Origin: Streptomyces griseochromogenes
GTDB taxonomy: Bacteria; Actinomycetota; Actinomycetes; Streptomycetales; Streptomycetaceae
Length of the DNA stretch: 64,000 nucleotides
Assembly (NCBI RefSeq): GCF_001542625.1
Contig: NZ_CP016279.1
Location: forward strand, 558,001-622,000
Direction of reading: 5' to 3'
In this document: positions 16,257 to 25,429 of the stretch, piece after piece
Layout of the letters: the number at the start of each line of letters is the position of its first letter
Numbering within the stretch: the first letter of the stretch is position 1
Notes under the pieces: generated by a model
What the model was told of the DNA's origin: nothing
What the model saw: the letters and a program-made list of their open reading frames with translations, nothing else
The model's database searches: none
Translations under genes and position numbers: made by a program

Positions 16257-16604
16257 ATGAACGGGACGGGTACCGCCGACGAGGACCGCGTCTTCGCCGC
16301 GCTCGCCAACGCCACACGCAGGGAAGTGCTGCGGCTGCTGCGCGAGCGCGGACCGCAGCCCGTCCAGAGCCTGGCCGACCACTTCGACATGCGCCGCCCG
16401 AGCCTCTCGGAACACCTCAAGGTGCTCCGGGAGGCCGGCCTCGTCTGCGAGCAGCGCTCCGGCCGGCAGCGCATCTACCGCCTGGAGGCGGCCCCGCTCG
16501 CCGAGGTGCAGGACTGGCTCCATCCGTACGAGCGGTTCTGGCGGGACCGGATGAAGGGTCTCGGCGATCTCCTCGACCGTATGCCCGACGATGACCGCCC
16601 ATGA
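16257..16604 (+). CDS. ArsR-family transcriptional regulator
   Basis: This 115-residue winged-helix protein has the ArsR pattern VFAALANATRREVLRLLRERGPQPVQSLADHFDMRRPSLSEHLKVLREAGLVCEQRSGRQRIYRL. The metal-binding ELCVCDL cysteines are absent, so it is not a metal sensor of the SmtB/ArsR type. This subgroup usually sits next to an SRPBCC (AHSA1) gene, as here (ATGA overlap). It probably represses its own operon through the paired palindromes at 15790-15830. Confidence 0.88.
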   Translation: MNGTGTADEDRVFAALANATRREVLRLLRERGPQPVQSLADHFDMRRPSLSEHLKVLREAGLVCEQRSGRQRIYRLEAAPLAEVQDWLHPYERFWRDRMKGLGDLLDRMPDDDRP

Positions 16605-17074
16605 GCACCGCACCGCCCGGCGACGCCGACGACCTCACCACGATCCGCGTCGACCAGTTCTTCCCTCATCCGCCCGCCAAGGTCTGGCGGGCCCTGACCG
16701 AGCCCGAGCTGCTCGCCCGCTGGCAGATGCCCGGCTCCGAGGACTTCCGCCTCGAGGTCGGCCACCGGTACCGGATGACCTCGGTCCCGCGTCCCAACTC
16801 CCGCTTCTCCGGCGTCGTAGAAGTGCAGGTTCTCGCCTACGACACCGAGCGGATGCTGTCCCTCCGCTGGGCGGATGCCGATCCCGCCAATCCCGCGGAC
16901 TGGACCATCACATGGACCCTGGAACACGAAGGGCGTGGTACGCGTCTCTTCCTAGTGCACGAAGGGTTCGATCCGGACGACCCGGCGCAGCTGATGGCAC
17001 GGAAGATCATGGACGGGGGCTGGAGGGGGCATGTACTGCCGTCTCTGGGGCAGACGCTGGACCGGCTTCGGTAA
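16601..17074 (+). CDS. SRPBCC domain (AHSA1-like) protein
   Basis: This 157-residue START-like fold protein has IRVDQFFPHPPAKVWRALTEPELLARWQMPGSEDFRLEVGHRYRM at the N-terminus and a C-terminal helix PAQLMARKIMDGGWRGHVLPSLGQTLDRL. The fold makes a deep cavity for hydrophobic ligands. It is translationally coupled to the ArsR gene by a 4-bp overlap. Fusions and pairings of ArsR with SRPBCC proteins are common, so it may bind the inducer or act on it; this is inference. Confidence 0.85.
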   Translation: MSTAPPGDADDLTTIRVDQFFPHPPAKVWRALTEPELLARWQMPGSEDFRLEVGHRYRMTSVPRPNSRFSGVVEVQVLAYDTERMLSLRWADADPANPADWTITWTLEHEGRGTRLFLVHEGFDPDDPAQLMARKIMDGGWRGHVLPSLGQTLDRLR

Positions 17075-17111
17075 AGCGGGCGTCAAAGGTGTAATCGCGG
17101 GAACACCCCCC

Positions 17112-17139
17112 GTGCACGTGCATCTGTCCATGCATCTGC
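17112..17139 (+). promoter_or_regulatory. 28-bp shared promoter element, copy A (before the DUF397 gene)
   Basis: Copy A starts GTGCACGTGCATCTG and contains GCATCTG twice. It matches the complementary-strand copy B at 26 of 28 positions. It ends 82 bp before the DUF397 start and 13 bp before a TATGAT -10-like hexamer (17153-17158). Confidence 0.75.
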
Positions 17140-17220
17140 ACGTGAACGGGGTTATGATCCGGGTCAGTTGACCACAGCATCTATGGCCTCACCAGCCAGT
17201 GCACCACCGGGGAGCGACCT

Positions 17221-17490
17221 GTGGACCGCGACGTTGACGGCGTGTACGGGGGGTACGACGTGTACAACGGCATGGCTGCCACGCAGCTGGACGGAGTGGC
17301 CTGGCAGAAGAGCAGGCACAGCAACTCGCAGGGCTCCTGTGTGGAGTTCGCGCGGCTGCCCGGCGGCGAGGTGGCCGTACGCAACTCGCGCTTCCCGGAC
17401 GGGCCCGCGCTCGTCTACACACGCGCGGAGATCGAGGCCATGCTCCTCGGTGTCAAGGACGGCGAGTTCGATCACCTGGTGGCCGGCTGA
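17221..17490 (+). CDS. DUF397 domain-containing protein
   Basis: This 89-residue protein has the DUF397 core WQKSRHSNSQGSCVEFARLPGGEVAVRNSRFPDGPALVYTRAEIEAML. These small proteins occur in many copies in Streptomyces, typically beside an XRE regulator and a HATPase, and are thought to act with the regulator in development. GTG 17221 follows a GGGGAG site with 6-nt spacing, which fixes the start. Its promoter carries copy A of the element found before the facing HATPase gene. Confidence 0.88.
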   Translation: MDRDVDGVYGGYDVYNGMAATQLDGVAWQKSRHSNSQGSCVEFARLPGGEVAVRNSRFPDGPALVYTRAEIEAMLLGVKDGEFDHLVAG

Positions 17491-17601
17491 AACGACTCAC
17501 CGGCCCTGACGCGACCGAGGGGTCACGGCGGGCCGGCCGGGGTCGGGTGAAGTCCGGATGTACGCGCGTAGAACCGCGGCATCCGTCGGCGCCGGGCCGC
17601 G

Positions 17602-18123
17602 TCAGTCGGCCGGCCGGAGCCGGAACAGCGCCCAGACGACCTTGCCCTCGAGGTTGCCCGCGAGCGGGTGCCAGCCCCAGCTGTCGGCGAAGGAGTCGAC
17701 CAGGAACAGGCCGCGGCCCGACTCGGCCGAGAAGTCGTCCGAGTCGCGCGGGGCGGGGGTCTCGTGGCTGGGGTCGCGCACCGCGCACACCAGCCGCTCG
17801 GTCCAGCGCATCAAGTGCAGCCGTACCGGGGACTGGCGGTCGGCGCAGCCCGCGTCGGCCGGGTCGCAAGGGTGGTGGTGGGTCAGTGGCAGGCCGTGCC
17901 GCAGGGCGTTGGTGACCAGTTCGGAGACGACGAGGCATATGTCGTCGAAGCGGTCGCCCACGTCCCACTGGTCCAGTGTGCGACGGGTGAAATGTCTGGC
18001 CTCGCGCACCGCTTCGTACCGGGCGGGCAGAGCGCAGGAGGCGGCATCGGACACGGCTGCGGGGTCCAGCGGCGGAAGGCCCTGCCGTAACGGCTTGAGC
18101 ATGGTCGATCCATTCGTTCCCAT
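17602..18123 (-). CDS. HATPase-domain anti-sigma-like regulatory protein
   Basis: This protein of about 173 residues has the GHKL ATPase fold of RsbW/SpoIIAB-type serine kinases: VSELVTNALRHGLPL (N-box) and SGRGLFLVDSFADSWGW (G1/G2 region). It could bind or phosphorylate a sigma factor, anti-anti-sigma factor or neighbouring regulator. ATG 18123 is chosen because GGGAG lies 8 nt upstream; a GTG at 18132 overlaps that site. Its promoter carries copy B of the 28-bp element. It belongs with the DUF397 and XRE genes as a WhiJ-like set. Confidence 0.85.
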   Translation of the reverse strand: MGTNGSTMLKPLRQGLPPLDPAAVSDAASCALPARYEAVREARHFTRRTLDQWDVGDRFDDICLVVSELVTNALRHGLPLTHHHPCDPADAGCADRQSPVRLHLMRWTERLVCAVRDPSHETPAPRDSDDFSAESGRGLFLVDSFADSWGWHPLAGNLEGKVVWALFRLRPAD

Positions 18124-18196
18124 GCGAGGCACTCCCGGGAATTCGCGGTCGTTGCGATGCAGCGGTGGCGCGGCACCATGCTTTCGGATGCGAACG

Positions 18197-18224
18197 GCAG
18201 ATGCAAGGGCAGATGCACGTGCAC
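18197..18224 (-). promoter_or_regulatory. 28-bp shared promoter element, copy B (before the HATPase gene)
   Basis: Read on the minus strand it starts GTGCACGTGCATCTG and has two GCATCTG units. It matches copy A at 26 of 28 positions and lies 73 bp before the HATPase start, nearly the same distance as copy A from its gene. It is also about 200 bp upstream of the divergent XRE gene. Confidence 0.75.
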
Positions 18225-18421
18225 GCGACCGAATTGAACCTGCCCGCCCCGCTTCTTGGCCATTTTTTCCGCCAAGTTGAAGCGGTTGCTGTCACAGGTC
18301 CTGTCCTCTTCCCCGCCCAAAACGGCTGACCTCTTTCCGTTTCCGTAACCGGCCGAGTACTGCTCGAAGTGTTTTAGTGGCAGACTTCGGCCCCTGAAGA
18401 CGGTTGGGGAGGCTGGCGAAC

Positions 18422-19282
18422 GTGAGCGCGGGAGAGCCCGGATCGGTGGTGCGGCGCATGCTGCTCGGCTCGCAACTCAGGCGACTGCGTGAAGCACGGG
18501 GGATCACGCGCGAGGCGGCGGGTTACTCCATCCGCGCCTCCGAGTCGAAGATCAGCCGGATGGAGCTGGGCCGGGTGAGCTTCAAGACCAGGGACGTGGA
18601 GGACCTGCTGACGCTGTACGGCATCACGGACGAGGTGGAGCGCGAGTCGCTGCTCTCCCTCGCCCGGGAGGCCAACGTCGCGGGCTGGTGGCACAGTTAC
18701 ACGGACGTGCTGCCCAGCTGGTTCCCCACTTATGTGGGCCTGGAGGGCGCCGCTTCCCTGATCCGGGTGTACGAGGTGCAGTTCGTGCACGGCCTCCTGC
18801 AGACCGAGGAGTACGCCCGCGCGGTGGTGCGGCGAGGCATGAAGGGCGCGAGCGCGGCCGACGTGGAGCGGCGGGTCGCGCTGCGCCTGGAGCGGCAGAA
18901 GCACCTGCTCGCGGAGCACGCGCCCGAGCTGCACATCGTCCTCGACGAAGCCGCCCTGCGCCGTCCCTACGGCGACCGCGACGTGATGCGCGGCCAGCTC
19001 CAGCACCTGATCGAAATGTCCCAGCGCCCCAACGTACGGCTGCAGATCATGCCGTTCGGCTTCGGCGGGCACTCCGGCGAGAGCGGCGCCTTCACCATCC
19101 TCAGCTTCCCCGAGTCCGACCTGTCCGACGTCGTGTACCTGGAGCAGCTGACCAGCGCGCTCTATCTGGACAAGCGCGAGGACGTCACCCAGTACGAGCA
19201 GGCGCTCAAGGAGCTCCAGCAGGACAGCCCCGGCCCGGACGAGAGCCGTGACCTGCTGCGCGGTCTGCTGCAGCTGTCTTGA
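18422..19282 (+). CDS. XRE-family regulator with DUF5753 domain (WhiJ-like)
   Basis: This 286-residue protein has an N-terminal helix-turn-helix (LGSQLRRLREARGITREAAGYSIRASESKISRMELGR, about residues 15-51) and a C-terminal DUF5753 domain (VQFVHGLLQTEEYARAV, LRRPYGDRDVMRGQLQHLIEMS, NVRLQIMPF). It is the typical large family of Streptomyces developmental regulators encoded with DUF397 proteins. GTG 18422 follows GGGGAGG with 9-nt spacing. It probably binds the 28-bp element found before the DUF397 and HATPase genes; this is inference. Confidence 0.9.
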   Translation: MSAGEPGSVVRRMLLGSQLRRLREARGITREAAGYSIRASESKISRMELGRVSFKTRDVEDLLTLYGITDEVERESLLSLAREANVAGWWHSYTDVLPSWFPTYVGLEGAASLIRVYEVQFVHGLLQTEEYARAVVRRGMKGASAADVERRVALRLERQKHLLAEHAPELHIVLDEAALRRPYGDRDVMRGQLQHLIEMSQRPNVRLQIMPFGFGGHSGESGAFTILSFPESDLSDVVYLEQLTSALYLDKREDVTQYEQALKELQQDSPGPDESRDLLRGLLQLS

Positions 19283-19388
19283 CCTCACAACTCACGGGAA
19301 ACACAAGTACGATGACGTGTGATCAGACCGTGTAGTCGACCGGGTGTCTGTCTGGCTGCTACCCAGCAGCGGGGGATCGAGGGAACAC

Positions 19389-20849
19389 ATGTCGTCCTGC
19401 TTCACCGACCTGGCCCAGCAGTACATCGGCGGCGAGTGGCGTCCGGGCACGGGTTCCTGGGACATCATCGACTTCAACCCGTACGACGGCGAGAAGCTGG
19501 CCTCGATCACCATAGCCACCGTTGACGAGGTCGACGACGCCTACAGAGCCGCCGCCCGGGCCCAGCCCGCATGGGCACAGACCAACCCGTACACCCGCCG
19601 TGAGTTCTTCGAGAAGGTCCTGCGCCTGGTCGAGGAACGCGAGCGCGAGATCACCGAGATGATCATCGCGGAGCTGGGCGGCACGCACATGAAGGCCCGG
19701 TTCGAGATCCACCTCGCCAAGGAGTTCCTGCGCGAGGCGGCCCAGCTGGCGCTCCGCTGCGACGGCCGTCTGCTGCCCTCGCCGGTCGACGGCAAGGAGA
19801 ACCGCCTCTACCGCCTCCCGGTGGGCGTGGTCGGCGTCATCAGCCCCTTCAACTTCCCTTTCCTGCTGTCGGTCAAGCCGGTCGCCTCCGCCCTCGCGCT
19901 GGGCAACGCCGTCGTCCTCAAGCCCCACCAGGACACCCCGATCACCGGCGGCACGCTGATCGCCAAGCTCTTCGAGGACGCGGGCCTGGCGCCCGGCCTG
20001 CTCAACGTCGTGCTGACCGACATAGCCGAGATAGGCGACGCGTTCATCGAGCACCCGGTCCCGAAGGTCATCTCCTTCACCGGTTCCGACAAGGTCGGCC
20101 GGCACATCGCGACCGTGTGCGCGGCGCAGCTCAAGCGCTCGGTGCTGGAACTGGGCGGCAACAGCGCGCTGGTGGTCCTGGACGACGCCGACATCGACTA
20201 CGCGGTCGACGCGGCGGTCTTCAGCCGTTACGTCGACCAGGGGCAGGTCTGCATGGCCGCCAACCGGGTCCTGGTGGACCGGTCGGTGAGCGAGGAGTTC
20301 ACCGAGAAGTTCGTCGCCAAGGTCAGGACGCTGAAGACGGGTGACCCGCGTGACCCGCAGACGGTGATCGGTCCGGTCATCAACTCCCTCCAGGCGAACG
20401 CCATATCGGCCGCGATCGACCAGGCGGTCGCCGAGGGCGCCACCGTTCTCGTCAGGGGCGGGGCGAACGACAATCTGGTGGAGCCCTCCGTCCTCACCGA
20501 CGTGCCCTCCGGCTCCTCCCTCCTGCACAAGGAGATCTTCGGACCGGTCGCCCTGCTCGTGCCGTTCGAGGGCGAGGAGGACGCGGTCCGCATCGTCAAC
20601 GACACCCCCTACGGGCTCAGCGGCGCCGTGCACACCGCGGACGTCGAGCGCGGGGTGGCCTTCGCCAAGCGGATCGACACGGGCATGTTCCATGTGAACG
20701 ACGGGACCATCCACGACGAACCGCTGGTCCCGTTCGGCGGCGAGAAGAACTCCGGGATCGGCCGGCTGAACGGCGAGACCACCCTGGACGCCTTCACCAC
20801 CCTGAAGTGGATCTCGGTCCAGCACCGGCGCAGCGACTTCCCGTTCTGA
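19389..20849 (+). CDS. aldehyde dehydrogenase family protein
   Basis: This 486-residue NAD(P)-dependent aldehyde dehydrogenase has the oxyanion region SPFNFPFLLSVKPVASALALGNAVVLKP, the general base Glu254 in LELGGNSALVV, and the catalytic Cys288 in QGQVCMAANR. The distal motif EIFGPVALLVPF and the end VPFGGEKNSGIGRLNGE are also present. The sequence resembles benzaldehyde/vanillin-type enzymes, so an aromatic aldehyde substrate is possible but not proven. ATG 19389 follows GAGGGA and agrees with the family N-terminus (DLAQQYIGGEW). It has its own promoter region of about 100 bp. Confidence 0.9.
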   Translation: MSSCFTDLAQQYIGGEWRPGTGSWDIIDFNPYDGEKLASITIATVDEVDDAYRAAARAQPAWAQTNPYTRREFFEKVLRLVEEREREITEMIIAELGGTHMKARFEIHLAKEFLREAAQLALRCDGRLLPSPVDGKENRLYRLPVGVVGVISPFNFPFLLSVKPVASALALGNAVVLKPHQDTPITGGTLIAKLFEDAGLAPGLLNVVLTDIAEIGDAFIEHPVPKVISFTGSDKVGRHIATVCAAQLKRSVLELGGNSALVVLDDADIDYAVDAAVFSRYVDQGQVCMAANRVLVDRSVSEEFTEKFVAKVRTLKTGDPRDPQTVIGPVINSLQANAISAAIDQAVAEGATVLVRGGANDNLVEPSVLTDVPSGSSLLHKEIFGPVALLVPFEGEEDAVRIVNDTPYGLSGAVHTADVERGVAFAKRIDTGMFHVNDGTIHDEPLVPFGGEKNSGIGRLNGETTLDAFTTLKWISVQHRRSDFPF

Positions 20850-20947
20850 GCCCCCGGACTTGCGGACAGAAGCTGACCGCAAGCACCCGTAGCGTCATCG
20901 GTGTCAGGGGAAAGGACCCCGAGGACTGCGAGGAAAGGCGGCCGGTC

Positions 20948-21487
20948 ATGGTCACTCACGTGCAGGCGGAGACGCAGGGCGACGAGCGCGGGGCGCTGCT
21001 GGCGTTCGTGGAGGAGCAGCGCGGCGGAATCCGCAGGGCGCTGCTGGGGCTGACCGAGGAACAGGCCCGGCTGCGCCCGAGCGCCAGCGAGCTGTCTCTG
21101 GGCGGGCTGCTCAAGCATGTCGTCGAGGTCGAGCAGGGCTGGGTGGCCCGTGCCAAGCAGGAGCCGCCGGCCATCCACCGCGACGAGTCGAACTGGCACG
21201 AGACCTTCCAGCTGGTCGGGGACGAGACGGTCGCCTCGCAGCTCGCGTACTGGGAGCAGGTCGCCGCCGAGACGGAGAAGTTCGTCCGCTCCGCGCCCAG
21301 CCTGGACGACACGTTCCCGCTGCCGAACGACCCCTGGTTCCCGCCCGAGGCCCGGGTCTCCCTGCGCTGGCTGTGCCTGCACCTGATCCGCGAGACGGCC
21401 CGGCACGCGGGGCACGCCGACATCATCCGCGAGTCCCTGGACGGCAGGACGGCGTTCGAGCTGGTGGCCCTGGAGCAGGCGGGCTAG
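20948..21487 (+). CDS. DinB/DUF664 family protein
   Basis: This 179-residue four-helix-bundle protein has the DinB-type histidines in LLKHVVEVEQGWVARA and in CLHLIRETARHAGHADIIRE, which form a divalent metal site in this fold. The family includes mycothiol-dependent transferases in actinomycetes. ATG 20948 follows AGGAAAGG with 9-nt spacing. PadR begins only 24 bp downstream, so the two are probably cotranscribed. Confidence 0.85.
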   Translation: MVTHVQAETQGDERGALLAFVEEQRGGIRRALLGLTEEQARLRPSASELSLGGLLKHVVEVEQGWVARAKQEPPAIHRDESNWHETFQLVGDETVASQLAYWEQVAAETEKFVRSAPSLDDTFPLPNDPWFPPEARVSLRWLCLHLIRETARHAGHADIIRESLDGRTAFELVALEQAG

Positions 21488-21511
21488 CCGCGCGGCAATA
21501 ACCTGGACGGC

Positions 21512-22153
21512 ATGTCAGCGATCCGTCTTCTCGTGCTGGGCGCCGTCCGCCAGCACGGGCGGGCCCACGGCTACCAGGTGCGCAACGACCTGGAGTACTG
21601 GGGCGCGCACGAGTGGTCCAACGCCAAGCCGGGCTCCATCTACCACGCCCTGAAGCAGATGGAGAAGCAGGGGCTGCTGCACGCGCACGAGATCGCGCCG
21701 TCCACCGCCGGGGGCCCGCCGCGCACCGAGTACGAGATCACGGACCGGGGCGTGGAGGAGTTCTTCCGGCTGCTGCGCGAGTCCCTGGTCGCCTACGACC
21801 AGAAGATGGACATCCAGTCGGCGGCCATCGGCTTCCTGGTCGAGCTGGAGCGCGCCGAGGCGCTGGACCTGCTCGGGGAGCGGATCCGGCGGATCGAGGA
21901 GTGGCGCGCCGCCGTCACGGAGCACTACATCCCCGAGGACGGTCCCGAACAGCTCGGCCACATCGGCGAGATCATGAACCTCTGGGTCCACACGGCCGAC
22001 TCCGACGCGGCCTGGACCCGGGGGCTGATCGCCCGTCTGGAGGCGGGCGCCTACACGTTCGCCGGCGAGGGCGAGCCGTTCGTGGGCGTGCTCCCCGAGG
22101 GCCGGGAGAACCCGTACGCGACAGGGGAGCGGCACCCGGGGGACGACCGCTGA
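21512..22153 (+). CDS. PadR-family transcriptional regulator
   Basis: This 213-residue regulator has an N-terminal winged helix (LLVLGAVRQHGRAHGYQVRNDLEYWG, then SIYHALKQMEKQGLLHAHE and TEYEITDRG) and a long C-terminal helical dimerisation region of the Vir type. PadR proteins commonly repress an adjacent drug-efflux ABC transporter. Two TCAA-GT-TTGA palindromes sit in the promoter of the transporter genes directly downstream, which are their likely target. Confidence 0.9.
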   Translation: MSAIRLLVLGAVRQHGRAHGYQVRNDLEYWGAHEWSNAKPGSIYHALKQMEKQGLLHAHEIAPSTAGGPPRTEYEITDRGVEEFFRLLRESLVAYDQKMDIQSAAIGFLVELERAEALDLLGERIRRIEEWRAAVTEHYIPEDGPEQLGHIGEIMNLWVHTADSDAAWTRGLIARLEAGAYTFAGEGEPFVGVLPEGRENPYATGERHPGDDR

Positions 22154-22170
22154 CACGGCGGAAGGCCTAC

Positions 22171-22231
22171 TGATCAAGTTTGACCAATGAACGGGACGGC
22201 GTTACCTTCGATGAGTAGTCAAGTTTGACTA
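22171..22231 (+). promoter_or_regulatory. promoter and two PadR-type operators before the ABC transporter
   Basis: Site 1, TGATCAAGTTTGACCA (22171-22186), and site 2, TAGTCAAGTTTGACTA (22216-22231), share the core TCAAGTTTGA. Site 2 has perfect 7-bp arms. The TTGACC -35 (22180-22185) is inside site 1 and TACCTT (22203-22208) is a 17-bp-spaced -10; site 2 covers the transcription start. Occupancy of both would block expression. Confidence 0.8.
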
Positions 22232-22246
22232 GCGAGGGAGCGGCAC

Positions 22247-23197
22247 GTGGCCGACACGGCGATCACCGTCGAGGACGCACGCAAGACCTACGGCACCAGA
22301 CACGCCCTGGACGGGCTCGACCTGCATGTCGCACGGGGCACCGTGCACGCGGTGCTCGGGCCCAACGGGGCGGGCAAGACCACCTTGGTCCGGATTCTGT
22401 CCACCCTGCTCAGGCCGGACGGCGGCCGCGTCGAGGTCGCCGGGCTCGACGCGCTCACCGAGGCCCGCGCGGTCCGCCGGCGCATCGGTCTGCTGGGCCA
22501 GTACGCGGCGCTGGACGAACAGCTGGACGGCCGGCAGAACCTGCAGATGTTCGCCCGCCTGCACCACCTCGGCGCCCGCCCCGCGCGCGTGCGCGCCGCG
22601 GAGCTCCTGGAGCGCTTCGACCTCGCCGGCACCGGCCGCACCCCGGTCGCCCGCTACAGCGGCGGCATGCGCCGCCGTCTCGACCTCGCCGCCTCCCTGA
22701 TCACCGATCCCGAGGTGCTGTTCCTGGACGAGCCGACGACCGGACTCGACCCGCGCGGCCGCGCGGAGGTCTGGGCCGCCGTCCGCTCCCTGGTCGGCGG
22801 CGGCACGACCGTCCTGCTCACCACCCAGTACCTGGAGGAGGCGGACCAGCTCGCCCACCGCGTCGCGTTCGTGGACCGCGGCCGGGTCGTCGCCGACGGC
22901 ACCCCCGACGAGCTGAAGACGCTCACCGGCGGCGACCGCCTCGACGTCGTCCTGCGCGACGCGGGCCAACTCGGCGCGGCCGTCGCCCTGCTGCCCGTCA
23001 CCGGCGTCTCGGTGGACACCGACCGCCGACTGCTCAGCGCCCCGGTCACCGACCGTATGAGCGCGCTCTCCGGGGTCGTACACGCCCTGGAGGCCGCCGG
23101 CATCGAGGCGGCGGACGTCGCCCTGCGCCGGCCCACCCTGGACGAGGTGTTCCTGTACCTCACCGGCGACGTGAACCGAGTGAAGGAGGCCGCGTGA
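22247..23197 (+). CDS. daunorubicin-resistance-type (DrrA-like) ABC transporter ATP-binding protein
   Basis: This 316-residue ATPase has Walker A GPNGAGKT (38-45), a Q-loop [18 protein letters not shown] typical of the DrrA group, signature [15 protein letters not shown], Walker [17 protein letters not shown] and switch His in [15 protein letters not shown]. The C-terminal extension (about 225-316, ending [13 protein letters not shown]) is the DrrA regulatory domain. It pairs with the permease that starts inside its stop codon (one-base overlap). It likely exports a hydrophobic drug under PadR control. Start GTG 22247. Confidence 0.92.
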   Translation: MADTAITVEDARKTYGTRHALDGLDLHVARGTVHAVLGPNGAGKTTLVRILSTLLRPDGGRVEVAGLDALTEARAVRRRIGLLGQYAALDEQLDGRQNLQMFARLHHLGARPARVRAAELLERFDLAGTGRTPVARYSGGMRRRLDLAASLITDPEVLFLDEPTTGLDPRGRAEVWAAVRSLVGGGTTVLLTTQYLEEADQLAHRVAFVDRGRVVADGTPDELKTLTGGDRLDVVLRDAGQLGAAVALLPVTGVSVDTDRRLLSAPVTDRMSALSGVVHALEAAGIEAADVALRRPTLDEVFLYLTGDVNRVKEAA

Positions 23198-23973
23198 TGG
23201 CGGTGTCCCCGTCCGCTCAGTACGTCCTGACCGACTCCTGGACCATGACCCGGCGCGAACTCGCCCGCTGGGCACGGCAGCCAGGGCAGGTGCTGGTCGC
23301 CCTGGTCTTCCCGGTGATGCTGCTGCTGATGTTCGGCTACCTGATCGGCGGCGGCCGGGGCGTCGCCGGCGACTACGTCGACTACCTGGTGCCCGGCATG
23401 CTCGCGCTCACCATGGCCTTCGGCCTGGAGGGCACGATGCTCAACGTCACCCAGGACCTCACCAAGGGCGTCATCGACCGCTTCCGGTCCCTGCCCATGG
23501 CGGACGGCGCCGTCCTGGTGGGCCGTTCGGCGGCCGACATGCTCCAGTCGACGGCCGGACTCGCGCTGATGACGGGTGTGGCGTACGCGCTGGGCTGGCG
23601 GGCGCACGCCGGCCCCGGCGCCTTCCTGGGCGCCGTGGGCCTGCTGCTCCTGCTCCGCTTCGCCATGCTCTGGGTGGGCATCCACCTGGCCCTGATCGCC
23701 GGCCGGCCCGAGATGGTCCAGGCGGTCCAGATCCTCATCTGGCCGGTCGGTTTCCTCTCCAACGCCCTCGCCACACCGGACGCCATGCCCGGCTGGCTGG
23801 GCACGGCCGTCCAGTGGAACCCCCTCTCCCGCACGGCCACGGCCGTACGGGACCTGCTCGGCGGCCAGGGCGGCGAGCAGGGGCACGTCTGGGCGGCCGT
23901 CGCCTGGCCGCTGGGTCTGCTGGCCGTGTTCCTCCCGTTGGCCGTGGGGAAGTTCGCGCGGCTGGGCCGCTAG
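23197..23973 (+). CDS. ABC-2 type (DrrB-like) transporter permease
   Basis: This 258-residue permease has six predicted membrane helices, beginning with [22 protein letters not shown]. It has the ABC-2 signature [22 protein letters not shown] in the cytoplasmic coupling region, and the [19 protein letters not shown] and [17 protein letters not shown] motifs that define the DrrB group. The ATG overlaps the ATPase stop codon (TGATG). Together they form a complete two-gene exporter. Confidence 0.92.
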   Translation: MAVSPSAQYVLTDSWTMTRRELARWARQPGQVLVALVFPVMLLLMFGYLIGGGRGVAGDYVDYLVPGMLALTMAFGLEGTMLNVTQDLTKGVIDRFRSLPMADGAVLVGRSAADMLQSTAGLALMTGVAYALGWRAHAGPGAFLGAVGLLLLLRFAMLWVGIHLALIAGRPEMVQAVQILIWPVGFLSNALATPDAMPGWLGTAVQWNPLSRTATAVRDLLGGQGGEQGHVWAAVAWPLGLLAVFLPLAVGKFARLGR

Positions 23974-23994
23974 CGCCTGCCCGCCGGACGCGGC

Positions 23995-25401
23995 CTAGTG
24001 GTGGAAGCCGGTGGCCGCCTCCTTGTCCCGGGTCAGGGGGTGCGGCTGCCGGCGAAGCTCGGGCACCAGACGGGTCAGGTCGTCCAGGAACAGGTCCGCG
24101 AGGTCGTGCGAGAAGCCGTTGCGGCACACGATCCGGATCACGGAGAGATCCTCCCGGTTGGCCGGGAAGGTGTACGCGGGCACCAGCCAGCCGTTCTCGC
24201 GCAGCCGCCGGGAGACGTCGAAGACGTCGTACGACGTCACGTCCGCGGCGGTGGTGAAGGCGAACACCGGCAGCTCGTCGCCGTGTGTGAGCAGCCGGAA
24301 GTCGTCCAGCGCCCCGATCCTGCCGGCGACGTACCGCGCCGTGTCCCGTGTCGACTGCTGCACCGCCCGGTAGCCCTCCCGGCCCAGCCGCAGGAACGTG
24401 TAGTACTGCGCCACCACCTGGGAGCCGGGGCGGGAGAAGTTGAGCGCGAAGGTCGGCATGTCGCCGCCCAGATAGTTCACCCGGAAGACCAGTTCCTCGG
24501 GCAGCGCCTCCTTGTCCCGCCACAGGGCCCAGCCGACGCCCGGGTAGACCAGGCCGTACTTGTGGCCCGAGGTGTTGATCGAGGCCACGCGCGGGAGGCG
24601 GAAGTCCCACACCAGCTCCTCGTCCAGGAAGGGCGCCACCATGGCCCCGGACGCGCCGTCCACATGCACCGGGACGTCCAGGCCGGTGCGCTCCTGAAGG
24701 GCGTCCAGGGCCGCGCACAGGTCCGCGATCGGCTCGTAGGACCCGTCGAAGGTGGAGCCGAGGATGCCGACGACCCCGATGGTGTTCTCGTCGCACAGCT
24801 CGGCCGCCGCCTGCGGGTCGAGGTGGTACCGGTCGCCCTCCATGGGGACCAGGCGGGCCTCCACCTCCCAGAAGTTGCAGAACTTCTCCCAGCAGACCTG
24901 CACGTTGATGCCCATGATCAGGTTCGGGCGGGCGCCCGGGTAGCGGTCGGCGTTGCGCTTCGCCCAGCGCCGCTTCAGCGCCATCCCGGCGAGCATGCAC
25001 GCCTCGCTGGACCCCGTGGTCGAACAGCCCACGGCGGCCGACGGGTCCGGCGCGTTCCACAGGTCGGCGAGGATCGCCACACAGCGCCGCTCCAGCTCGG
25101 CGGTGCGCGGGTACTCGTCCTTGTCGATCATGTTCTTGTCCCGGCACTCCGCCATCAGCACCCCGGCCTGCGGCTCCATCCAGGTGGTGACGAAGGTCGC
25201 CAGGTTCAGCCGGGAGTTGCCGTCCAGCATCAGCTCGTCGTGCACGATCTGCGCCGCCGTGGTGGGAGGCAGGGGCGCATCGGGGAGCCGGTGCTTGGGC
25301 GGGGCCTCGGTCATTTCGACCACCGGGTTCGCCTCCCCGAAGAACGGGTTGACCGACACCGGCCGCTCGTCGTGTTTCTCGGGACCTTTGTGCAGAGCCA
25401 T
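23995..25401 (-). CDS. gadB: glutamate decarboxylase
   Basis: This 468-residue PLP enzyme is the size of E. coli GadB. PLP ligands are visible: Lys281 in INTSGHKYG, Asp248 in VHVDGASG and the STTGSSEA phosphate-binding loop. It converts glutamate to GABA, consuming a proton. It ends TGFHH, with C-terminal histidines like those involved in pH-dependent closure of GadB. It lies 28 bp after the ClC-type channel gene on the same strand, so the two form an operon suited to acid resistance. No GadC-type antiporter is in the window. Confidence 0.92.
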   Translation of the reverse strand: MALHKGPEKHDERPVSVNPFFGEANPVVEMTEAPPKHRLPDAPLPPTTAAQIVHDELMLDGNSRLNLATFVTTWMEPQAGVLMAECRDKNMIDKDEYPRTAELERRCVAILADLWNAPDPSAAVGCSTTGSSEACMLAGMALKRRWAKRNADRYPGARPNLIMGINVQVCWEKFCNFWEVEARLVPMEGDRYHLDPQAAAELCDENTIGVVGILGSTFDGSYEPIADLCAALDALQERTGLDVPVHVDGASGAMVAPFLDEELVWDFRLPRVASINTSGHKYGLVYPGVGWALWRDKEALPEELVFRVNYLGGDMPTFALNFSRPGSQVVAQYYTFLRLGREGYRAVQQSTRDTARYVAGRIGALDDFRLLTHGDELPVFAFTTAADVTSYDVFDVSRRLRENGWLVPAYTFPANREDLSVIRIVCRNGFSHDLADLFLDDLTRLVPELRRQPHPLTRDKEAATGFHH

Positions 25402-25429
25402 CGAACATGCCTCCAGGCGGGGGAGTCGA

